The position numbers and the translations under genes were made by a program. A stretch of DNA of 64,000 nt from Methylomonas methanica (lineage in GTDB: Bacteria; Pseudomonadota; Gammaproteobacteria; Methylococcales; Methylomonadaceae), in assembly GCF_001644035.1 (NCBI RefSeq), contig NZ_LUUG01000128.1:1-64000 (forward strand). Reading direction: 5' to 3'. The notes below the pieces were generated by a model, which searched no databases, was not told where the DNA came from, and was given only the letters and a program-made list of their open reading frames with translations. Below, piece by piece: positions 58,210 to 64,000 of this stretch (position 1 is its first letter; the number at the start of each line of letters is the position of its first letter).

Positions 58210-58421
58210 AGCTGGATTTGGCGGGCGGCGGTAACGGCTAAGTTAGCGATTATCGACTGTCGGCGGAGATCGGAACAAGTTAAAAAACAGAAGCAACTCC
58301 CTAACAACATAACTGACAAAAGCAGCAACGCTGATCTTGATGACTAATCTCGCCGCTCGCCGATAGAGTGAAATGCTCAGCAAAACCCTGACGTCGTCGC
58401 GGCGAGAACCTTCACTCGCTA

Positions 58422-59108
58422 TCACAATACTTTAACTTGATCCTTCATGAAAGCATCGTTCCTGTCATACTGCTGGGCAAAGAACTTCCATTTCCCATCT
58501 TTGCCGCGCACACCAAGCACAGTGGCCTTTTCTCCATCATAGTATGTCCGTACGCCGTCAACCGGCAGCTTGAAAAACTTCGGATTTTTCGAATACCTAC
58601 CGATGGAATAGCGCCGGCGTAGCATTCCTCCGGTCGGCACGTTCGTCAGTGCCTCACTCTCCACACTCTCCCTCGCCTGAGCACCTTTCAGGTTCTCGCC
58701 GTAGTTCCCTGCCAAATGTAATACCGTGGCCTTGGTCATATCACCGGAGTGATATTGGATGGTGAAACGGCAGCCAGTGAGTTGAGATGTCAGAAATATC
58801 CCCGGCCCTTTATTGTCCAACGTAGCTCCCGAGACACCTGACATCTGGTTCACCTCGTCCCAACGCTTCCAGGGTAAATACCAAATCCTTAGAGAATTTC
58901 GGGGAGAATCGCCGGAGGTCATCGCGCGCAGTTTGATGGTTTGCGCTTCGTCTACCAGAGTTACATCTACCTGTTTATATTCATCTTGAATCCCGATTTG
59001 TCCAGGGACGAAATCGAGGCTCTCTTCATCAACCTTAAAGTTGTACTCATTGAGTGCAACGACCGGATCTTGCTCGAGCTTAATAAGAAAATCTTCTAAA
59101 TCTGGCAT
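58422..59108 (-). CDS. Unrecognised 228-residue protein
   Basis: I do not recognise a family. No signal peptide or TM helix. The N-terminus is acidic (LEDFLIKLEQDPVVALNEYN); the middle has WYLPWKRWDEVNQMSGVSG, GPGIFLTSQLTGCRFTIQYH and TVLHLAGNYGE; the C-terminus is basic and aromatic with GVRGKDGKWKFFAQQYDRND. The mixed beta pattern with a central Gly/Thr/Cys segment suggests a compact enzyme or effector fold. Isolated between the yihY-like and exporter genes with ~210-bp gaps on both sides. Composition does not differ sharply from its neighbours. Confidence 0.75.
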   Translation of the reverse strand: MPDLEDFLIKLEQDPVVALNEYNFKVDEESLDFVPGQIGIQDEYKQVDVTLVDEAQTIKLRAMTSGDSPRNSLRIWYLPWKRWDEVNQMSGVSGATLDNKGPGIFLTSQLTGCRFTIQYHSGDMTKATVLHLAGNYGENLKGAQARESVESEALTNVPTGGMLRRRYSIGRYSKNPKFFKLPVDGVRTYYDGEKATVLGVRGKDGKWKFFAQQYDRNDAFMKDQVKVL

Positions 59109-59324
59109 GTTAGCTTCTCCATTGAGTTGATTATTTAAAGTTCGATACAGCTAGTCAGCGACATGCAAGATCTTGTCAACAACTGCGGGGGAAAAGTATA
59201 GACAAAAAACAGTTACTCTCTACCCGACACTGATTTGAAGTCTTCCGAATGATAACTAGCGAAATTACTTAATAAACTAACGCCCGAAAAACCCATATCG
59301 ATTAAATGTCGCTAAGCAAAAATC

Positions 59325-61133
59325 CTATTGAACATCGAATTGTAGATTTGCCAGTCTGGCATACAGTCCGCTTTGTTTTCTTAAATCATCTGGAGAACCG
59401 GTTTCGACGATACGTCCCTGATCTAACACCACGATGCGGCTGACTTTATTAACGGTGGCCAAACGGTGCGCAATAATCAAAGTGGTGCGCCCTCGCATGG
59501 CGGCGTTCAAGCCTTGTTGCACCAATACTTCTGACTCCGCATCCAGCGCGCTGGTAGCCTCGTCCAGCAGCAAAAGCGGGGCGTTTTTCAGAATGGCCCG
59601 GGCAATGGCAATACGTTGACGCTGCCCGCCGGAAAGGCGCGTACCGCGCTCGCCGAGAAAGGTTTGGTAGCCATCCGGCAAGCGGTCGATAAATTCCGCC
59701 ACTTGGGCCAATTGACCGGCCTCCATCACGTCTTCATCGCTGGCATCGGGTCTACCGTAACGAATATTCTCCAGCGCGGTGGTCGAGAAAATCACCGCGT
59801 CTTGCGGCACGATGGCAATTTTGCCGCGCAGTTCCTGCAAGGATAGCTGACGAATATCCTGACCGTTTAGGCGGATGGTGCCGTGGGTGGCATCGTAAAA
59901 GCGCAATAATAATTGGAACAGCGTGGTCTTGCCCGCACCGGACGGGCCGATAAAGGCGACGCTCTCCCCTGCGGCTATGCTCAAATCAATACTATCCAAC
60001 GCGGCGGTTTGTAAGCGTGACGGGTAACTGAAGCCGACTTGCTGAAATTGTATCGCCGCTTTGTCGCCGTCCGCCAAAGGCTGGGGCGTGGCAGTATCTA
60101 TGATCGCCGGTTCGGCATGCAGCAGCTCCAGCAGGCGCCCGGTTGCGCCGGTCGCCCGCATCACATCGCCCCAGACTTCGGCTATGGTACTGACCCCACT
60201 GGACACCAGTGTGGCATAGAGTACGAAAGAAGCCAGTTGCCCACCGGTCATGGTGCCGGCGTTTACCTGATTGGCGCCTATCCATAGTACGAAAATGATC
60301 GAACCCATCACGGCGGTGATGACAATCACCGTCAATGCGGAGCGAAAGCGGCTGCGGCGGACAGCGGTGAGAAAACTGATTTCGGCGCGCTCGCTGAAGC
60401 GGTTCGCTTCGCGGCGCTCCTGAGTATAGGCTTGGACGGTAGACACAGCATTGAGAATCTCGCCTGCTAACGCCGAGGCATCGGCAATCTTATCCTGCGA
60501 TTCCCGCGACAGCTTTTTTACTTTCCTGCCCATTGCCAAAATCGGCAAGGTCAGCAAGATCATCAACCCCAATATCAGCGAGAACAGATGCAGGCTGGTC
60601 ACCGCCAGCATGATCATGCCGCCGACAAACTGGAATAAACTGCGCAAACCCATGGATATCGAACTGCCTACCACGGTCTGGATCAACGTGGTATCGCCGG
60701 TCAGTCGTGATAGCACTTCCCCGGTTTGTAGGGTCTCGAAAAACTGCGGCGACTGGGCCAGCACCCGCTCGTACACCGCGCTGCGCAAATCCGCCGTCAC
60801 CCGCTCGCCGACCCAACTGACGGTGTAATAACGCGCGGCTATCGTCACCGCCCACAGGCAGGCTAAGCCAAATAGAGCCAGAAAGTGTCCATCCATGCTC
60901 AGCGAACCCAACAAACCGCCTTGCTCAGCCTGTCGCTGCCCAAAGCCAAAATCGATCAGGTCGCGGAATGCCAAAGGCACTAACAAAATTGTTGCCGAGC
61001 CGAGGCACAACAAACAAAAAGCCAGAAACATTCTGCCCCGATACGGACGGATAAACGGCCATAACACCTTTAGTGTTGAGATCTTGCGGGCAGAATCTGT
61101 GCGTTTAGAATTGGAGCCAGATTTTTGAGACAT
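59325..61133 (-). CDS. MsbA-like ABC exporter, half-transporter
   Basis: 602 residues: six-TM domain ~1-330, ATPase ~365-600 with Walker A GPSGAGKTT, Q-loop, LSGGQRQRIAIARA signature, Walker B LLLLDEATSALD and the IIAHRLATV switch His. Homodimeric export of lipid or drug-like substrate is expected. The general MsbA/LmrA-type sequence does not fix the substrate; no lpxK follows, so I do not name it msbA. Confidence 0.9.
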   Translation of the reverse strand: MSQKSGSNSKRTDSARKISTLKVLWPFIRPYRGRMFLAFCLLCLGSATILLVPLAFRDLIDFGFGQRQAEQGGLLGSLSMDGHFLALFGLACLWAVTIAARYYTVSWVGERVTADLRSAVYERVLAQSPQFFETLQTGEVLSRLTGDTTLIQTVVGSSISMGLRSLFQFVGGMIMLAVTSLHLFSLILGLMILLTLPILAMGRKVKKLSRESQDKIADASALAGEILNAVSTVQAYTQERREANRFSERAEISFLTAVRRSRFRSALTVIVITAVMGSIIFVLWIGANQVNAGTMTGGQLASFVLYATLVSSGVSTIAEVWGDVMRATGATGRLLELLHAEPAIIDTATPQPLADGDKAAIQFQQVGFSYPSRLQTAALDSIDLSIAAGESVAFIGPSGAGKTTLFQLLLRFYDATHGTIRLNGQDIRQLSLQELRGKIAIVPQDAVIFSTTALENIRYGRPDASDEDVMEAGQLAQVAEFIDRLPDGYQTFLGERGTRLSGGQRQRIAIARAILKNAPLLLLDEATSALDAESEVLVQQGLNAAMRGRTTLIIAHRLATVNKVSRIVVLDQGRIVETGSPDDLRKQSGLYARLANLQFDVQ

Positions 61134-61225
61134 AATTTTCGGGGGGTCGATGCGCTAAAACTCGATGCATGCAGAGGGGTAAAAATAATATAGGGGCATT
61201 ACCGGAATCTGGATTTTTGTTTTTG

Positions 61226-61253
61226 CAAAAAAAAAGCCGGTGTTACCCGGCTT
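61226..61253 (-). terminator. Intrinsic terminator of the cold-shock gene
   Basis: Minus strand: AAGCCGGGTAACACCGGCTT followed by a run of T. Confidence 0.85.
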
Positions 61254-61286
61254 CCATGCTTCGCTATGATAGCAACCAAATGGCCA

Positions 61287-61496
61287 CTATAGAGGAGTCA
61301 CGTTTTCCGCTTGAGGGCCTTTCGCTCCGGCGGTCACTTCCATCGTTACACTCTGGCCTTCTCTCAGGGTTTTGCGACCGCTGCCTTGAATGACGCTAAA
61401 GTGTACAAACACATCTTTGCCACCATCTTGTTCAATGAAGCCGAAGCCTTTGTCATCGTTGAACCACTTAACTTTACCTTGTACTAATGCTGCCAT
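61287..61496 (-). CDS. CspA-family cold-shock protein
   Basis: 69 residues, one OB fold with RNP motifs KGFGFIEQ and DVFVHFSVI. Binds single-stranded RNA/DNA. Its own terminator follows. Whether it is cold-induced cannot be told from the sequence. Confidence 0.96.
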   Translation of the reverse strand: MAALVQGKVKWFNDDKGFGFIEQDGGKDVFVHFSVIQGSGRKTLREGQSVTMEVTAGAKGPQAENVTPL

Positions 61497-61693
61497 AAAT
61501 TACTCTTAACTTTTAAAAAACCATTACTGGTGTGTTCCCGGTTGTTTTCTACAACAGCCGAGTACTGATTATGCATCAATTTAGGCGGTCGTGTTGCAAA
61601 AGAAAAGCCGATAACCCGCGACTACCAACAGCTTGTTGTCGCTAACGGTAGAGTATGAGGTGCAATCAAATACCATTCAGAACCCGTTTCCGG

Positions 61694-61868
61694 TTACGAT
61701 GCAAAATCAAGCCTATTCTGCTTTCCTTTAAATCGATAGATGAAACGCCAAAGTTTTGAACCGTTGGCTTTGACCAACATCATCAAGCATTCTCCGTCGT
61801 TGATGGTGTAGTCTTTGTCTTTAGGCTTTTGCCCTGTAGACCGTGTCTTTATTGAAATTCTTAGCCAT
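61694..61868 (-). pseudogene. Decayed P4-type integrase N-terminus next to tRNA-Leu
   Basis: An ATG at 61868 starts MAKNFNKDTVYRAKA then stops; one base later the frame resumes with KDKDYTINDGECLMMLVKAN then GSKLWRFIYRFKGKQNRLDF and ends at TAA 61694-61696. This is the Arm-type DNA-binding domain of P4-like integrases (AKPKDKxYxLxDGxGLxLxVxxxGxKLWRFxYRF). Same strand as the tRNA, ~175 bp beyond its 3' end: the classic place of a tRNA-integrated island's integrase. Frameshifted and cut off before the catalytic domain. Confidence 0.8.
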
Positions 61869-62042
61869 CGAGTGACACCGAAAGTGATTCGCAGTGATAC
61901 GTTTTGGCGCCACTTTCGCGCGCGTCACTGTTTACGGTGTATGCCACTGCATTTTGTTGCACTTCTTTGGACAATAAAAAACCCGCTAAGCCAGGCGGCC
62001 TGCGGGTTTCTGTATGTCTTTGTACTTCTCTAAATCTTTCTT
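61869..62042. other. tRNA 3' flank of decayed island
   Basis: 174 bp between the integrase remnant and tRNA-Leu, containing the tRNA terminator. No gene; a former attachment-site copy would lie here, but I could not identify a second copy of the tRNA 3' end in the window. Confidence 0.4.
61976..62009 (-). terminator. Terminator downstream of tRNA-Leu
   Basis: Minus strand: AAACCCGC and GCGGGTTT form the stem, followed by TTTTATTG. Confidence 0.85.
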
Positions 62043-62127
62043 TGGTACCGAGGGTCGGAATCGAACCGACACTCCTTTCGGAACCGGATTTTGAATCCGG
62101 CGCGTCTACCAGTTTCACCACCCCGGC
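62043..62127 (-). tRNA. tRNA-Leu (anticodon CAA)
   Basis: 85 nt on the minus strand, beginning GCCGGGGTGGTGAAACTGG. Anticodon stem CCGGA/TCCGG encloses loop TTCAAAA, so anticodon CAA (reads UUG). Long class II variable arm (CCGAAAGG region), T-arm GTCGGTTCGATTCCGAC, and encoded 3' CCA. The long variable arm supports Leu. Confidence 0.96.
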
Positions 62128-62174
62128 AAAGAAAGCGACATTATACTGAGTTTTTCAGAAATGCCAAACATTTT

Positions 62175-63029
62175 TTACGCCGCCAAGGTCACCGCTGCTT
62201 TCAGCTTTTTCATGGCGTTTTGTTCCAACTGTCTGATGCGCTCGGCGGAGACTTGATAACGATCTGCCAATTCGTGCAGCGTGGCTTTTTCTTCGACCAG
62301 CCAGCGGCTAGCGAGAATATCGCGGCTTCTGTCGTCCAGACTCGCCATCGCATCCATCAGCAATTCTTCCTTGCGGTCTTCCCAGTCGCTGTTTTCCAGC
62401 AATAAAGCCGGATCGGCTCCATGCTGTTCCAGATATGCGATAGGCGCTTGCACGTGATCTTCGCCGTCGTCGCCAGTCGGCTCAAGTCCTACATCGCGGC
62501 CATCCAAACGCCGTTCCATTTCGTAAACGGTTTTAACATCGACATCCAGATTTTCCGCAATCGCTTCCGCGTCGTCTTGGGAGAGATAGCTCAAGTCTTT
62601 TTTGAATTTACGCAGATTAAAAAACAGTTTGCGCTGCGCTTTAGTTGTAGCGACTTTAACGATGCGCCAGTTTTTAATCACATATTCGTGAATTTCCGCT
62701 TTGATCCAATGTACGGCAAAAGACACCAGACGCACGCCCATGTCCGGGTCGAAACGTTTTACCGCTTTCATCAAGCCGATGTTGCCTTCCTGCACAATGT
62801 CCGCCAATGGCAAGCCATAACCAGCATATCCTCTGGCCACATGCGCCACAAAACGCAGATTGGACATCACCAGCTCGCGCGCGGCATTCAAATCGCCTTC
62901 ATCTCGGTAACGCAACGCCAAGTCCTGCTCTTGCTCGACGCTGAGTTTGGGCATTTGGGCTACTAAGTTCAAATAAGAATCAAACGTCCCAACCGATAAA
63001 TTGATCGGCAAAGCCAAGCTGTTGTTCAT
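62175..63029 (-). CDS. rpoH: RNA polymerase heat-shock sigma factor RpoH
   Basis: 284 residues. Region 2 VRLVSFAVHWIKAEIHEYVI, the RpoH box QRKLFFNLRKFKKDL, and region 4 LHELADRYQVSAERIRQLEQ. Directs heat-shock transcription, likely including hsp20 at 46 kb. A CIRCE-like palindrome upstream suggests repression by HrcA as an added control layer. Confidence 0.97.
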   Translation of the reverse strand: MNNSLALPINLSVGTFDSYLNLVAQMPKLSVEQEQDLALRYRDEGDLNAARELVMSNLRFVAHVARGYAGYGLPLADIVQEGNIGLMKAVKRFDPDMGVRLVSFAVHWIKAEIHEYVIKNWRIVKVATTKAQRKLFFNLRKFKKDLSYLSQDDAEAIAENLDVDVKTVYEMERRLDGRDVGLEPTGDDGEDHVQAPIAYLEQHGADPALLLENSDWEDRKEELLMDAMASLDDRSRDILASRWLVEEKATLHELADRYQVSAERIRQLEQNAMKKLKAAVTLAA

Positions 63030-63072
63030 ATCACCCTCGTTTCCGGTGGAATAAATTAACGATGACCAAATT

Positions 63073-63099
63073 CTAGCACTCGATCAACAAGAGTGCTAA
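63073..63099. promoter_or_regulatory. CIRCE-like HrcA operator upstream of rpoH
   Basis: CTAGCACTC, 9 bp, GAGTGCTAA: eight of nine bases match in the left arm and nine of nine in the right arm of TTAGCACTC-N9-GAGTGCTAA. 44 bp before the rpoH ATG; TAGAAT at its proximal edge could be a -10 box. Confidence 0.8.
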
Positions 63100-63271
63100 T
63101 AATTTAGTAAAAATCTTTTAATACAATTATTTACAATGAATTTTGCGTTAATTTTGATGCAAAATCGGCTGATGATGCCGCCTTTACGAATTCCGGCCAA
63201 ACTCGTTAAAATGGCGACTGACTCGATATTCGCCGCCCACCTCATAAATAACCATAGCCATTTACTCGAAC

Positions 63272-64000
63272 ATGTCAGCTTCCGATAGCCCAGTTTCATC
63301 CAATTTCATCAGACACATCATCGCCGCCGATCTGGCCGCCAACAAAAACAAGGGCAAAATCGCCACCCGCTTTCCTCCCGAACCCAATGGTTATCTGCAC
63401 ATCGGTCACGCCAAATCGATTTGCCTGAATTTCACACTAGCCGCCGAGAACAACGGCACCTGCAATTTGCGCTTCGACGACACCAATCCGGAAAAAGAAA
63501 GCGTCGAATATATGGAAGCCATCGAACGCGATGTGCAGTGGTTAGGGTTTAAGTGGGCCGGCAAATATCACGCTTCCGATTACTTCGAACAGCTTTATGC
63601 TTACGCAGTGCAGTTGATCAAACAAGGCGACGCTTATGTCGACAGTTCCACGCCGGAGCAAATGCGCGCCGACCGCGGCACCTTGACCGAGCCCGGCAAG
63701 CCTAGCCCGGACCGCAGCCGCTCCATCGAAGACAATCTGGATTTGTTCACCCGTATGCGTGCCGGCGAATTCGCCGACGGCCAATATGTGCTGCGCGCCA
63801 AAATCGATATGGCCTCGCCCAACATTAATATGCGCGACCCAACCATCTACCGCATCCGCCGCGTGCATCATCAACGTACCGGCGATGCCTGGTGTTTGTA
63901 CCCGATGTACGACTATACCCATTGCATTTCTGATGCGCTGGAAGGCATCACCCACTCGATCTGCACCTTGGAGTTTGAAGATCACAGACCGCTGTACGAC
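63272..64000 (+). CDS. glnS: Glutaminyl-tRNA synthetase, 5' part
   Basis: 243 codons open to the window end, so the C-terminal half is cut off. Class I HIGH motif in [16 protein letters not shown], then [34 protein letters not shown] and [17 protein letters not shown] are GlnRS hallmarks. Charges tRNA-Gln. Divergent from rpoH. Confidence 0.97.
   Translation, partial: MSASDSPVSSNFIRHIIAADLAANKNKGKIATRFPPEPNGYLHIGHAKSICLNFTLAAENNGTCNLRFDDTNPEKESVEYMEAIERDVQWLGFKWAGKYHASDYFEQLYAYAVQLIKQGDAYVDSSTPEQMRADRGTLTEPGKPSPDRSRSIEDNLDLFTRMRAGEFADGQYVLRAKIDMASPNINMRDPTIYRIRRVHHQRTGDAWCLYPMYDYTHCISDALEGITHSICTLEFEDHRPLYD

Noticed and set aside
61904-62149. 81-residue plus-strand frame across the tRNA region
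   Set aside because: It is antisense to tRNA-Leu; the LVPRVGIEPTLLSEP-type peptide is the common artefact of translating tRNA genes.
1-64000. CRISPR arrays, rRNA genes, replication origin
   Set aside because: I saw no regularly spaced direct repeats, no rRNA sequence and no dnaA/oriC-type cluster.

Overview
The window reads as chromosome of a gammaproteobacterium, most probably a Methylococcales methanotroph (Methylomonas/Methylobacter-like). The basis is inference: gammaproteobacterial housekeeping gene order (rpsB-tsf-pyrH-frr-uppS-cdsA-dxr-rseP with divergent map-glnD), a substrate-binding protein of the type tied to PQQ-dependent alcohol dehydrogenase systems, P4-type integrases, and moderate GC. 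No methane or methanol oxidation gene is present, so the genus is not proven.

Layout. 1-4.8 kb (minus strand): a two-component locus of two tandem PhnD-like lipoproteins, a hybrid histidine kinase and a decayed response-regulator remnant. 4.8-6.05 kb: a gene-poor stretch with a small membrane protein and an N-terminally degraded gene. 6.05-9.6 kb (minus): a compact five-gene operon (ferritin-like, class II fumarase, HbpS/GlcG-like, rubredoxin-metallo-beta-lactamase fusion, DCC thiol oxidoreductase), divergent from aconitase acnA at 9.7-12.5 kb. 12.6-18.2 kb is a decayed mobile zone: umuC remnant, IS66 element with a frameshifted and truncated transposase that runs into what looks like the 3' end of flhD, an flhC gene, a complete IS3-family element with inverted repeats and a CTA target duplication, an alpA-like gene, and a P4-type integrase broken by one in-frame ochre codon.

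18.3-24.7 kb: mutS, then a CHASE2 histidine kinase, FecR-domain protein and OmpA lipoprotein. 24.8-33.1 kb (minus): dsbC, rseP, dxr, cdsA, uppS, frr, pyrH, tsf, rpsB, with an rpsB promoter and leader. 33.2-36.6 kb: map and glnD. 36.6-37.8 kb: a UbiF-type hydroxylase. 38.1-45.5 kb: a very large, divergent GltB-like protein followed by a CysJ-type diflavin reductase, the most unusual pairing in the window.

45.5-64 kb: small heat-shock protein with a sigma-32-like promoter; lemA with two TPM-domain genes; DUF938 methyltransferase; a FemAB/GNAT-like protein; DksA/TraR-like zinc protein; GGDEF-EAL protein; uvrB; the PQQ-associated binding protein; PilZ and MOSC proteins; YihY family protein; an unrecognised 228-residue protein; an MsbA-like ABC exporter; a cold-shock protein; tRNA-Leu(CAA) with a decayed integrase remnant beyond its 3' end; rpoH with a CIRCE-like operator upstream; and the 5' part of glnS, cut by the window end.
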